A stretch of 64,000 nt of DNA from a bacterium HR40. Lineage in GTDB: Bacteria > Pseudomonadota > Alphaproteobacteria > Geminicoccales > Geminicoccaceae. The stretch is from NCBI GenBank assembly GCA_002898275.1, contig BEIQ01000005.1, positions 1 to 64,000 of the forward strand, in the 5' to 3' direction. Below, one piece after another: positions 11,783-20,024 of this stretch; within the stretch, counting starts at the first letter, position 1; every line of letters begins with the position of its first letter. The notes under the pieces are model-generated. The model did no database searches. It saw nothing but the letters and a program-made list of their open reading frames with translations, and was not told where the DNA came from. The position numbers and the translations under genes were made by a program.

Positions 11783-13429
11783 CTATGACTCCCGCCAGGC
11801 GCGAATCCGCGCCACCAGCGCTCGCGTCGCCGGATCGAGCCCCTCCCCGTCCATTTCGCCGCTCAACACCGGCAAGAGTTCCGCGGCCATGCGCTTGCCG
11901 AGCTCCACCCCCCATTGGTCGAAGCTGTCGATGTCCCACACCACGCCCTGGACGAACACCCGGTGTTCCCAAAGAGCGAGCAGAGCTCCGAGGGTCGCGG
12001 CATCGAAGCGGCGGGCGAGGATCACCCCCGAGGGACGGTTGCCGGGAAAGCGCCGGTGCGGCAGCAGCCGGTCGAGGGCCTCGCCCGTCAGTCCCTCGGC
12101 CATGAGTTCGCGGCGGGTCTCGGCGTCGCTGCGGCCAAAGGCGAGCGCCCGGCTCTGGGCGAGGGCGTTCGCCACCAGTTCGAGATGGCGCCCGTCGGTC
12201 TCCGCGATCCGACTCTCCGCTGCCACCAGAATGTCCACCGGCACGAGCCGGGTGCCTTGGTGGAGGAGTTGGAAATAGGCGTGCTGGCCGTTGGTGCCGG
12301 TGGAACCCCACAGCACGGGTCCGGTCGGACAATGGACCTCGCCGCCGTCGCGGCGAACGGACTTGCCGTTGCTCTCCATCTCGAGCTGCTGCAGGTGCAA
12401 CGGCAACAGCCGCAGGCTCTCGTCATAGGCCACCACGGCCCGGCTCTCGGCACCGAGAATGTCGGCGTACCAGACGTCGAGCAAGGCGAGCACGACCGGG
12501 AGGTTGCGCTCGAGGGGCGCCTCGCGGAAGTGCCGGTCCATCGCCCGTGCCCCCTCGAGCAGGGCGCGGAAGCGGTCGAAGCCGGCAAAGAGGGCGATGG
12601 GCAGGCCCACCGGTGACCACAGGCTGAAGCGTCCACCGACCCCTTCGCCGAAGCCGAAGATCCGCTCGTCCGGCACACCGAAGGCGGCGGCCCGATCGGG
12701 GCGGCTCGAGACGGCCAGCAGATGGCCCCCCACTGCCTCTTCGCCGAGGCCGGCGACCAGCCAAGCGCGGGCCGCCTGGGCGTTGAGCAGGGTTTCGCGG
12801 GTGGTAAAGGTCTTGGAAACGACGAGCAGCAGGGTCCGGGCGGGATCGAGCCCGCGCAGGGCGAGGGCGAGGTCCTGAGGGTCGACATTGGCCACGAAGC
12901 GCACCTCGATCCCCTCTCGGACCTCGGGACGCAGCGCCTCGCACACTGCCCGCGGTCCGAGCTCCGAGCCGCCGATGCCGATGTGCAACAGATGCGTGAA
13001 CCCCTCGCCGGTGGCGCCACGGATCCTCCCGCTCCGCACCCCCTCGCAAAACCTCTCCATCCGCTCGAGCTCGCGGCGGATAGCGGCGCGCACCTCGACG
13101 CCGTCGAGCCACAGGGGCGGCCCTTCGGGATCGCGCAGTGCCACATGCAGCACCGCTCGCTCCTCGGTGGTGTTGATGCGCTCGCCCGCGAACATGCGCT
13201 CTCGCCAGACCTCGACCTCCTGGAGACGGGCGAGGGCGAGCAGCAGGGAGAGGGTTTCGCGGTCGACGAGATGGCGCGAGAGATCGGCCCACAGGCCGCA
13301 GGCCTCGAAGGTGAAATCCTCTACCCGCGCCGGGTCTTCGGCGAAGAGCTGACGCAGATGCCGTCCGCGCAGCGTCCGCCCCTTGGCTACGAGCCGCGCC
13401 CACAGTGCGAGCCCCGTCGGATCGCCCAT
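11783..13429 (-). CDS. pgi: Glucose-6-phosphate isomerase
   Basis: Cytoplasmic phosphoglucose isomerase of 548 residues, converting glucose-6-phosphate and fructose-6-phosphate. Visible signatures are INTTEERAVLHVALR, the IGIGGSELGPRAVCEAL segment, VSKTFTTRETLLNA, LLPLHLQQLEMESNGKSV, GSTGTNGQHAYFQLLHQGT and the C-terminal WDIDSFDQWGVELGK. These cover both PGI signatures and the catalytic Glu and His/Lys positions. It is divergently arranged with tag, with 118 bases between the starts. It links glycolysis to the nucleotide-sugar supply needed by the glycan genes in this window. Confidence 0.97.
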   Translation of the reverse strand: MGDPTGLALWARLVAKGRTLRGRHLRQLFAEDPARVEDFTFEACGLWADLSRHLVDRETLSLLLALARLQEVEVWRERMFAGERINTTEERAVLHVALRDPEGPPLWLDGVEVRAAIRRELERMERFCEGVRSGRIRGATGEGFTHLLHIGIGGSELGPRAVCEALRPEVREGIEVRFVANVDPQDLALALRGLDPARTLLLVVSKTFTTRETLLNAQAARAWLVAGLGEEAVGGHLLAVSSRPDRAAAFGVPDERIFGFGEGVGGRFSLWSPVGLPIALFAGFDRFRALLEGARAMDRHFREAPLERNLPVVLALLDVWYADILGAESRAVVAYDESLRLLPLHLQQLEMESNGKSVRRDGGEVHCPTGPVLWGSTGTNGQHAYFQLLHQGTRLVPVDILVAAESRIAETDGRHLELVANALAQSRALAFGRSDAETRRELMAEGLTGEALDRLLPHRRFPGNRPSGVILARRFDAATLGALLALWEHRVFVQGVVWDIDSFDQWGVELGKRMAAELLPVLSGEMDGEGLDPATRALVARIRAWRES

Positions 13430-13547
13430 CGCCCGTCTCCCCTTTCGCCGCCGACCGGCGGTCGCCCATCCCGCGCTTGCGGCAACCCTTCTAGCTCGGC
13501 TGCCACCGCTCGGGTACCGGACGAGCGGCAGACGGGAGAGCGGGGAG

Positions 13548-14177
13548 ATGGACGAACGCGGGCTGGTTGCCGGTGCCGATGGCCGGGTGCGCTGCTTCTG
13601 GTGTGCGGGCGATCCCCTCTACCAGCATTATCACGATGTCGAATGGGGCCGACCCACCGCCGATGACCAGCGACTCTTCGAGAAGCTCTGTCTCGAGACC
13701 TTCCAGGCCGGCCTCTCCTGGGCCCTCGTCCTCCATCGCCGCGAGGCCCTGCGACGCGCCTTCGCCGGCTTCGATATGACGGTCCTCGCCCGCTTCACCG
13801 CAGCCGACGTCGCCCGCCTGCTCGCCGATCCCACCCTCATCCGCCATCGCGGCAAGATCGAGGCCACCATCGCCAATGCCCGTGCCGCCCTGGCAACGGT
13901 CGAACAGGAGGGCTCGCTCGCCCGTTTCCTGTGGCGTTTCGCCCCCTCTCGTCCGCTGCCGCCGCCTCGCCATGCCGCCGAGCTTGCTGCCCGCATCTCT
14001 TCCCCCGAGGCGGTCGCCCTGTCCCGGGCGCTGCGCGCGCGCGGCTTCCGTTTCCTCGGCCCGAAGAGCCTCTATGCCTTCATGCAGGCGATGGGTTTCG
14101 TCGACGACCATCTCGCCGACTGTTGGGTGCGGCCGGAGGTGGAGGCGGAACGCGCCCGCTTCCGCCCTCCCTCCTGA
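13548..14177 (+). CDS. tag: DNA-3-methyladenine glycosylase I
   Basis: Base-excision repair enzyme of 209 residues that removes 3-methyladenine. The zinc-binding N-terminus RCFWCAGDPLYQHYHDVEWG, the TFQAGLSWALVLHRREALRR block and the C-terminal GPKSLYAFMQAMGFVDDHL, with further zinc-ligand candidates at the end, match Tag. I chose ATG at 13548 because GGGGAG lies just upstream and the protein starts immediately before the Cys motif; an in-frame start at 13383 would add 55 residues that overlap the pgi 5' end. Its stop directly abuts the stop of the convergent cytochrome c gene. Confidence 0.95.
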   Translation: MDERGLVAGADGRVRCFWCAGDPLYQHYHDVEWGRPTADDQRLFEKLCLETFQAGLSWALVLHRREALRRAFAGFDMTVLARFTAADVARLLADPTLIRHRGKIEATIANARAALATVEQEGSLARFLWRFAPSRPLPPPRHAAELAARISSPEAVALSRALRARGFRFLGPKSLYAFMQAMGFVDDHLADCWVRPEVEAERARFRPPS

Positions 14178-14486
14178 TCAGCCGCCGCGCTTCCGGAAGG
14201 CGCGCTCGGGGCCGAACCAGGTGGCGAGATAGTCGAGGATGAGCTGGCGCTCTTCCTCGGATGGCGGTTCCATCCCTTGCTCCTCGATCATCCGGACGAT
14301 GATCCCCTCCCAGCGGTCGCGGCTGAGACCCTGTTGGGCGACGAGGGCGAAGGCATGACAGGCCGAACAGGTATAGAAGGCCTCCTCGCGCCCCGGACCC
14401 TCCGGCAGCTCCTCGAGCTCGAGAGCCCGCGCCCCGTCCACCGCCAACAGGACGGCGAGCAGGACGGCGATCCCCGCACCTCCCAT
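14178..14486 (-). CDS. Small c-type cytochrome, probable electron acceptor subunit of sulfite dehydrogenase
   Basis: A 102-residue secreted protein: the signal peptide ends near residue 21 (DGARA), followed by a single heme-binding CSACH at about 40-44 and a candidate Met ligand in the EEQGMEPP region. The size and pattern (CxxCH then RWEGII and a helical LDYLATWF end) fit the small cytochrome subunit found beside SorA-type sulfite dehydrogenases. It follows the molybdopterin subunit by 3 bases, so the two are surely co-transcribed. It would take electrons from the Mo site to the respiratory chain. The C-terminal residues KRGG end at the stop abutting tag. Confidence 0.8.
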   Translation of the reverse strand: MGGAGIAVLLAVLLAVDGARALELEELPEGPGREEAFYTCSACHAFALVAQQGLSRDRWEGIIVRMIEEQGMEPPSEEERQLILDYLATWFGPERAFRKRGG

Positions 14487-14489
14487 GGC

Positions 14490-15809
14490 TCAGGCCGTGG
14501 CGCGCACGGCGATCCGATGCATGGCGTTGTTGAGATAACCCTTGGGGTTCCACAGCGGCACGCGAAACGGTTGACTGCGGCCGCGGCTATCGGTCGCCCG
14601 CGCCCAGATCTCGTAATAGCCCTTCTGCGGGAGCTGGAGATGGATGCGCCAGTTCTGCCAGGCGTAGGGATTGACGGGAGGATCGAGCTGCGCCTGCTGC
14701 CAGCTCGCCCCGAAATCGAAAGAGACGTCGACGCGGGTCACCTCGAGGTCTCCCGCCCAAGCATGGCCGCGCACCTCGAACGGCCGACCGACCGGCACTT
14801 GGCTGTCGTGCGCCGGATGGGTGACGAGGGATTTGACCGGCATGGCCTCGACGACGACGAAGTCCTCTGGCGGAACCTGTTCGCCTGGCGCCACCGGATA
14901 GCGCGGCACCCGGTAGGAGGTGCCGGTCATGCCCGGTCCATCGTGCTCCCGGTCGCGCACCCAAATGCGGGTCAGCCATTTCTGGGAGCAGGAACCCGCC
15001 CAGCCCGGCACCACGAGCCGGAGCGGCGCCCCGTTCTCGGGATGAATGGGCGCGCCGTTCATCTCGAAGGCGATCAGGGTGTAGGGGTTGAGGGCCTTGG
15101 CGATCGGCACTCCGCGCGAGAGAGTGACCTTCTTGGGATCGCCCGAGAGATGCAGATCGGCCCCGTAGTGGGCGGTATAGACCGCCGACGGCTTGAGGCC
15201 CGCCGCCTTGAGCACGTCGGCCAGCCGCACTCCCGTCCAACGGGCGCAGCCCACCGCACCGAAGGTCCATTGGTTGCCCTCGGCCGGAGGATCGAAGAAG
15301 GCGCGGCCATTGCCGGCACACTCGAGCTGTAGGGCGTAGCTCACCACCTCGAACTGGCGCCGCAATTCGGCGATGCTCAGGGTGAGCGGCCGTTCCACCT
15401 CGCCGTCGATGACGAGCGTCCAGCCCTCGGGATCCGTCTTCTCCGGAGTGATCCCATGGTTGCGGATGAAATGCCGTTCCGTCGGCGTGACGGGATCGTC
15501 GAGGAGATGCGGCGGCGTCTCGGCATTGAGCGGACGATCGCCGAGCACCACCAGCCCTTCCTTGCGGGCGATCACCGTGCCACTCGGGGCAGCGGCGAGC
15601 GCCACCGGGACGAGCCCGGCCGACATGTGGCGGGCGAAGGGAATCGGCAGGCCGAGGGCGGCCGTCATGGCCGCGAGACCGCTGCCAGCGAGAAAGCCGC
15701 GTCGCGACGGCCCCGTACGCCGACCGAAGACCAGCGCATCGGCCCGAATCGGGTCTTCGGCGTAGAGTTCCATCAGTCCACGTTCGCGTGGAAGCGGAGA
15801 TCCTGCCAT
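14490..15809 (-). CDS. Sulfite dehydrogenase, molybdopterin subunit (SorA/SoxC-like)
   Basis: Periplasmic sulfite oxidase-family enzyme of 439 residues. A Tat signal with SRRGFL at 35-40 is followed by a hydrophobic stretch, then the Moco-binding domain with the molybdenum-ligand Cys164 in LQLECAGNGR. The usual motif is CAGNRR; here G replaces the first R. GSCSQKWLTRIWV and the C-terminal dimerisation domain (VDVSFDFGASWQQA) follow. ATG at 15809 has GGAGGTGAAG directly upstream, a strong ribosome site; longer frames upstream lack signal features. It oxidises sulfite to sulfate, with the cytochrome downstream as partner. A role in thiosulfate oxidation (SoxC) is less likely, as no sox genes are present. 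Confidence 0.88.
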   Translation of the reverse strand: MAGSPLPRERGLMELYAEDPIRADALVFGRRTGPSRRGFLAGSGLAAMTAALGLPIPFARHMSAGLVPVALAAAPSGTVIARKEGLVVLGDRPLNAETPPHLLDDPVTPTERHFIRNHGITPEKTDPEGWTLVIDGEVERPLTLSIAELRRQFEVVSYALQLECAGNGRAFFDPPAEGNQWTFGAVGCARWTGVRLADVLKAAGLKPSAVYTAHYGADLHLSGDPKKVTLSRGVPIAKALNPYTLIAFEMNGAPIHPENGAPLRLVVPGWAGSCSQKWLTRIWVRDREHDGPGMTGTSYRVPRYPVAPGEQVPPEDFVVVEAMPVKSLVTHPAHDSQVPVGRPFEVRGHAWAGDLEVTRVDVSFDFGASWQQAQLDPPVNPYAWQNWRIHLQLPQKGYYEIWARATDSRGRSQPFRVPLWNPKGYLNNAMHRIAVRATA

Positions 15810-16174
15810 CTTCACCTCCCGGCCTGCCGCCCTCGGTTGTTCACAGCAGTTCTGCATATAAGACAACACGAAAATGTCCTCCCGGCAATCCCCTTCGCCA
15901 CCCTTCTCGCCAGCCCCTCGCCGGTCACGGTGCCGCGGCTCGGCGGGGCCGGGGCCGCTTGGGGAACTCGCCCTTGCCGATGCGCCGTCGGATCGGCCTC
16001 GCGGGAGAGGGGCGCGGGGAGGGCTATGGCGAGGCCGGCCTGTCGAGGAAACGCGGCAGCCGCCAGAGGCCGCCCGCACCGGGCTCGCCGAGCCACGCCC
16101 CCGGTCGCCCGTCGCCGCCTCCGGCCAGCCTTTGCCTTTCCTCTATCGGCGAGGCGAGGGGGGTCCCGGAGCGG
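15810..16174 (-). other. Intergenic region without a supported gene
   Basis: No frame here shows domain features. It holds the upstream region of the sulfite dehydrogenase genes; an AT-richer patch at 15837-15875 is the likeliest promoter site, but no clear consensus is seen. Confidence 0.45.
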
Positions 16175-16936
16175 TCAGTGGATGTGCAGACCGCCGTTGA
16201 CGTCGAGCTCTATGCCCGTGCAGTAGGCGGAGAGATCGGAGGCGAGGAAAAGGGCACAGCCCGCCACCTCCCGCGGCTCGCCCACCCGGCCGAGGGGAAT
16301 GGTAGCGAGGATGGTGGCGAGCCGTTCGGGCGGTAGCCGCCCACGGGTGATGTCGGTGGCGATGAAGCCGGGACAAATGGCGTTCACCCGGATACCTTCG
16401 GGCGCCAGTTCGCGCGCCATCGCCTTGGTGAGCCCGAGCACTCCGGCCTTGGCCGCCGCATAGTGCGGCCCGCCGAAGATGCCGCCGCCGCGCTGCGCCG
16501 ACACCGAGGAGATGTTGACGATGCTACCGCACCCCCGGCTCCGCATGTGAGGCACCACCGCCTGGCTCATGAACAGGGTGCCGCGTAGGCTGACATCCAG
16601 CACCGCGTCATAGTCCCCGGGCTCGATCTCGAGCAGCCGCAGCGGCTGGCTGATGCCGGCATTGTTGACGAGCACGTCGATCCGCCCCCAACGCGCGGCG
16701 AGCTCGTCCACCACCTCGCGGCAACGCTGCCGATCGGTGACATCGCAGACGCGTCCGAGATGTCCCTCGCCCGCCAATCCGCCAGCGGCCAGTTCGACCG
16801 CAGCCGGATCGAGATCGAGGATCGCCACTCGCGCTCCCTGTTCGGCGAACAGCCGGGCGATGGCCAGGCCGATGCCGCGCGGGCTGGCGGCGCCGGTGAC
16901 GATGGCGGTCCGGCCGGCGAGAAGGGGCTGGGTCAT
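16175..16936 (-). CDS. Short-chain dehydrogenase/reductase (classical SDR)
   Basis: NAD(P)-dependent oxidoreductase of 253 residues. The cofactor motif TGAASPRGIG, DVTDRQ, the NNAG motif, SSVSAQ with the catalytic Ser, YAAAKAG with the Tyr/Lys pair and NAICPGFIATDI are all present. An Asp after the second beta strand (ILDLDPA) favours NAD over NADP. ATG at 16936 overlaps the stop of the transketolase C-subunit as ATGA, so it is translationally coupled to it. The substrate is unknown; an association with a split transketolase suggests an alcohol or ketose of a sugar pathway. The final gene of the transketolase operon. Confidence 0.9.
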   Translation of the reverse strand: MTQPLLAGRTAIVTGAASPRGIGLAIARLFAEQGARVAILDLDPAAVELAAGGLAGEGHLGRVCDVTDRQRCREVVDELAARWGRIDVLVNNAGISQPLRLLEIEPGDYDAVLDVSLRGTLFMSQAVVPHMRSRGCGSIVNISSVSAQRGGGIFGGPHYAAAKAGVLGLTKAMARELAPEGIRVNAICPGFIATDITRGRLPPERLATILATIPLGRVGEPREVAGCALFLASDLSAYCTGIELDVNGGLHIH

Positions 16937-17997
16937 GGGGATGTCCGTCCTCCTCCGACGAGCCATTGCCGGATCCGCTCGGCCACCCGCTTCACCGACA
17001 GGCCGTAACGATCGTGCAGGGTCGGCAACGCCCCAGCCTCGAGGAAGGCATCGGGGAGCCCGATGTGGCGAAAGCGCTCGGGCACCGCTCCGGCCTCGAG
17101 CAAGAGTCGCGCCACCGCCTCACCGAGGCCACCCACCACCGAATGGTTCTCCATCACCACCAGCAAGGGTCGGCGGCGGCCGGCCTCGGCGAGCAAGAGC
17201 TCGCGGTCGAGCGGCTTGACCGTCGGGAGGTGCAGTACCGCCATGCCGATGCCCTCTTCCGCGAGGAGACTCGCGGCGTCGAGGGCGCGCATGGTCATGA
17301 GACCGGTGCTCACCGCGAGAACATCGGCACCCTCGCGCAACAGCCGTCCCTTGCCCAGCACGAAGCGGTAGTCCGGACAGTGACGGGTGAGCACCCGCGG
17401 CACCCGGCCGCGCAGCAGACGGGCATAGACCGGCCCGGGATGGGCCGCGATCTCGGGCACCATGCCGAGGATGTCGTCGGCATCGCAGGGATCGACGACG
17501 ACGAGATCCGGCAGGCCGCGAAAGATGGCGAGGTCCTCGGTCGCTTGGTGACTGGGGCCATAGCCGGTCGTGAGCCCGGGCAGGGCGCAGACCATCTTCA
17601 CCGCCAGCCCGGGCTCGGCGATCTGCATGGCGATGAAGTCGTAGGCGCGGCGCGCGGCAAAGACGGCGTAGGTGGTGGCAAAGGGCAAGAACCCCTCGCG
17701 GGCGAGCCCGGCGGCCGCTCCGAACAACAGCTGTTCGGCCATCCCCATCTGGTAGAAGCGGTCGGGGAAGGCGGCGGCGAAGATGTGGAGATCCGTGTAC
17801 TTGGCGAGATCGGCCGTCAATCCCAGCACGCGCGGATCCTTGCCGGCCAGGTCCACCAACGCGTGGCCGAAGGGCGCCTCGACGAGCTCGTAGCCCTCGG
17901 CGTCAAGCGAAGCGATCATCGCCGCCGTGCGCAGCACCGGAGCGTTCGGCTGCGGCCGGCGCGGTTCGCAGTCGCGGCGGGCGGATTCGGGACTCAT
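16933..17997 (-). CDS. Transketolase, C-terminal subunit (split transketolase)
   Basis: Pyrimidine-binding and C-terminal domains of a transketolase, 354 residues. MGMAEQLLFGAAAGLAREGF carries the conserved Glu that activates thiamine diphosphate, followed by PFATTYAVFAARRAYDFI and GPSHQATEDLAIFRGLPDLV. The C-terminal domain has LPTVKPLD and ENHSVVGGLGEAVA. Start ATG at 17997 overlaps the upstream subunit stop as ATGA. Together with the next gene it would form a full enzyme moving two-carbon ketol units. Split transketolases often serve specialised catabolic routes; the donor here is not evident. Confidence 0.93.
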   Translation of the reverse strand: MSPESARRDCEPRRPQPNAPVLRTAAMIASLDAEGYELVEAPFGHALVDLAGKDPRVLGLTADLAKYTDLHIFAAAFPDRFYQMGMAEQLLFGAAAGLAREGFLPFATTYAVFAARRAYDFIAMQIAEPGLAVKMVCALPGLTTGYGPSHQATEDLAIFRGLPDLVVVDPCDADDILGMVPEIAAHPGPVYARLLRGRVPRVLTRHCPDYRFVLGKGRLLREGADVLAVSTGLMTMRALDAASLLAEEGIGMAVLHLPTVKPLDRELLLAEAGRRRPLLVVMENHSVVGGLGEAVARLLLEAGAVPERFRHIGLPDAFLEAGALPTLHDRYGLSVKRVAERIRQWLVGGGRTSP

Positions 17998-18845
17998 TGC
18001 GGACGGCTCCGTTCGAGAGCTGCCAGCGCCAGGTCCCACTCCTCGGGTTCGACCCGCACGAAATGGGCGCTCGCGCGCCGTTCGAGGAAATCGACACCGC
18101 GGCACATGCGGGTGTCAAAGATCACCATCCTCGGCCCCGCGAACTCGCTGCCACGCGCCTGCTCGAGCGCCGCCACCACCGCCTCGAGATCGTGGCCGTC
18201 CACCCGTTGCACCTGCCAGCCAAAGGCCCGCCATTTCTCCTCCTCGGGCACGGTGAGCAGGATCTCGCGGCTGGGGCCATCGGCCTGCTGGCCGTTGAAA
18301 TCGACGAGACAGACGAGATTGGCGAGGCGATAGCGAACGGCGGCCATCGCCGCCTCCCAGCTGGCTCCCTCCTCGAGCTCGCCGTCCGACATGAGGTTGT
18401 AGACGAAGGCCGGGTTGTTCTTGCGCCGCAGGCCGAGAGCCATGCCCACCGCCACCGTCAACCCCTGACCGAGGGAGCCGCCGGTGATCTCCATGCCCGG
18501 GGTATAGGTGCACATGCCGGACATCGGCAGTCGGCTGTCATCGGCACCGTAGGTCGGGATCTCCTCTTCCGGGATCACCCCCGCCTCGATCAAGGCGGCA
18601 TAGAGGGCGATGGCATAGTGGCCAACCGACAGCAGGAAACGATCGCGCCCCTCCCATTGCGGATCCTCGGGGCGGTAGTTCAAGGCGTGGAAGAAGCAGG
18701 CGGCGAGCACATCGGCCACTCCCAGCGCCTGGCCGATGTAGCCCTGACCCTGGACGCGGGCCATGCGCAGCGCATGGCGGCGGATGTTGAAGGCGCGCAG
18801 CGCGAGCGGCACATTGGGACGCCGCAACCGCTCGGATGTCGTCAT
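17994..18845 (-). CDS. Transketolase, N-terminal subunit (split transketolase)
   Basis: Thiamine diphosphate-binding half, 283 residues. GHYAIALYAALIEAG, the ITGGSLGQGLTVAVGMALG block and the SDGELEEGASWEAAM/ LVCLVDFNGQQADG pair form the diphosphate and metal site. The usual GDG reads SDG, as commonly seen in split transketolases. The ATG at 18845 overlaps the cytochrome b561 stop as ATGA. The very long 3' tail of that upstream gene makes the overlap less certain to be functional. It continues into the C-subunit with another ATGA overlap. Confidence 0.93.
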   Translation of the reverse strand: MTTSERLRRPNVPLALRAFNIRRHALRMARVQGQGYIGQALGVADVLAACFFHALNYRPEDPQWEGRDRFLLSVGHYAIALYAALIEAGVIPEEEIPTYGADDSRLPMSGMCTYTPGMEITGGSLGQGLTVAVGMALGLRRKNNPAFVYNLMSDGELEEGASWEAAMAAVRYRLANLVCLVDFNGQQADGPSREILLTVPEEEKWRAFGWQVQRVDGHDLEAVVAALEQARGSEFAGPRMVIFDTRMCRGVDFLERRASAHFVRVEPEEWDLALAALERSRPQ

Positions 18846-19582
18846 CCAAGCCCTCTTTGCGATGGATGCCGCCCCTCTCTAGCCGGAGTCCCGCTTTCTG
18901 TCCTCGGTGCCAGAGCGGACGCGGCCATCCCGTCGTTGCCGGATCGCCTCCGACCTCGCGGCAGGACGGCTCCTTTCGCCTTCCGCTCGGATGGCCGCCC
19001 CATCGGCTCGCCGACGATCCCCCTCGCCTCCTTCTCCTCGGCCGGGATCTCCTTGATCCCGGTGATCATCGCCTGGACGAGATTGACCCGCTCGCGCCAG
19101 CTCGTCCACACCACCCCAGCAAGATGCAGCGGGACCAGGACGAACAGGAGGAAATGGGCGGCGGTGGCATGCAGGGTCTCGATCCGCTCGTCGCCCCAAA
19201 AGACATCGAGACCCAAAAGCCAACCCGAGACGCCGATCGTCGCGAGCGTGACGAGCAAGGCGATCACCATCGCTCCCCCCAAGGGATTGTGTCCAAGATA
19301 GCGCGGTTCGCGCCCCTCGCGCAGCGCCAGGACATAGGCCAGGACCTCGCGCGGCCCGCGTACGAAGTCGGTGAAGCGGGCGTGGGGAGAGCCGATGACC
19401 CCCCACAACACGCGCACCCCGACCGCCGCCAACACCCCGTACCCGACGAGCCGGTGGAGGCTGCGCCAGTCCTCGGTGAGAAAGGCCGTGCCCACGCCGG
19501 CGACGAGCGTCCAGTGGAACAGGCGGACGAGGGGATCCCAAACGCGCACCCGAATCCGAGCGACGGCGGAGAATGGGGACAT
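18842..19582 (-). CDS. Cytochrome b561 domain protein
   Basis: Inner-membrane b-type cytochrome of 246 residues with four helices in the first 175: RLFHWTLVAGVGTAF, LHRLVGYGVLAAVGVRVLW, VIALLVTLATIGVSGWLLG and LHATAAHFLLFVLVPLHLAG. The His residues within these helices are the expected heme ligands. Family members carry electrons between periplasmic redox partners and quinone. The last 65 residues are polar and Arg-rich with no domain, as if the original stop had been lost. The PepSY gene lies 73 bases upstream, and a two-component system lies beyond, a pairing seen often in proteobacteria. Confidence 0.88.
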   Translation of the reverse strand: MSPFSAVARIRVRVWDPLVRLFHWTLVAGVGTAFLTEDWRSLHRLVGYGVLAAVGVRVLWGVIGSPHARFTDFVRGPREVLAYVLALREGREPRYLGHNPLGGAMVIALLVTLATIGVSGWLLGLDVFWGDERIETLHATAAHFLLFVLVPLHLAGVVWTSWRERVNLVQAMITGIKEIPAEEKEARGIVGEPMGRPSERKAKGAVLPRGRRRSGNDGMAASALAPRTESGTPAREGRHPSQRGLG

Positions 19583-19655
19583 CGGACCGACCTCCGGGAA
19601 GATGGGGGCGGAAAGGGGACACGGCGGCGATCATCCGCCGTGTCCGTCCGTCCAT

Positions 19656-19928
19656 TCAGCTGTCGACGTGCTTTTCCAGTTCTTCCCCGGTCCAAGGATC
19701 GATATATACCTCGACGCGCTTCCCATCGAGATATCCATAGATCTCATAGCATCCACCCCGCGATACCTTCCATTGTTTGATCTGGTATCCCTTCTCCTGG
19801 TACATTTTTTGTACTTCCTGCTCAGGAAGCCTATCGCCTTTTCCGGTGCACGTCGGTCCTGCTACGGCTGGAGCAACGACCATCACCGAAAACGCGAGGA
19901 CGACGACAGAAGTCATTCGTGTATTCAT
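19656..19928 (-). CDS. PepSY-domain periplasmic protein
   Basis: Small secreted protein of 90 residues: a signal peptide ending near residue 23 (PAVAG), then a PepSY_2-like fold (DRLPEQEVQKMY, GYQIKQWKV, CYEIYGYLDGKRVEVYIDP, TGEELE). Two cysteines (C27 and C60 region) could form a disulfide. Family members bind and modulate partners in the periplasm, and they typically sit next to cytochrome b561 and a QseBC-like two-component system, exactly as here. Codon use is less GC-rich than its neighbours. GGAGGA is 6 bases upstream of the ATG, inside a hairpin described separately. Confidence 0.82.
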   Translation of the reverse strand: MNTRMTSVVVLAFSVMVVAPAVAGPTCTGKGDRLPEQEVQKMYQEKGYQIKQWKVSRGGCYEIYGYLDGKRVEVYIDPWTGEELEKHVDS

Positions 19929-19943
19929 GGAAGATCCTCCATG
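19926..19943 (-). promoter_or_regulatory. Inverted repeat spanning the ribosome site and start codon of the PepSY gene
   Basis: On the transcript this reads CAUGGA-GGAUCU-UCCAUG: six perfect base pairs and a six-base loop. The 3' arm contains the AUG of the PepSY gene and the 5' arm plus loop contain its Shine-Dalgarno sequence. Folding would hide both, so translation could be controlled. Stability is modest; it could also be chance. Confidence 0.4.
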
Positions 19944-20024
19944 GTTTGTGGCTGTAACGGCGCTATCTTGGAAGTGCTAGCTTGCGGCAGCCATGCAGGA
20001 TGCTTGCGCGGAACTTGCAAGTGT

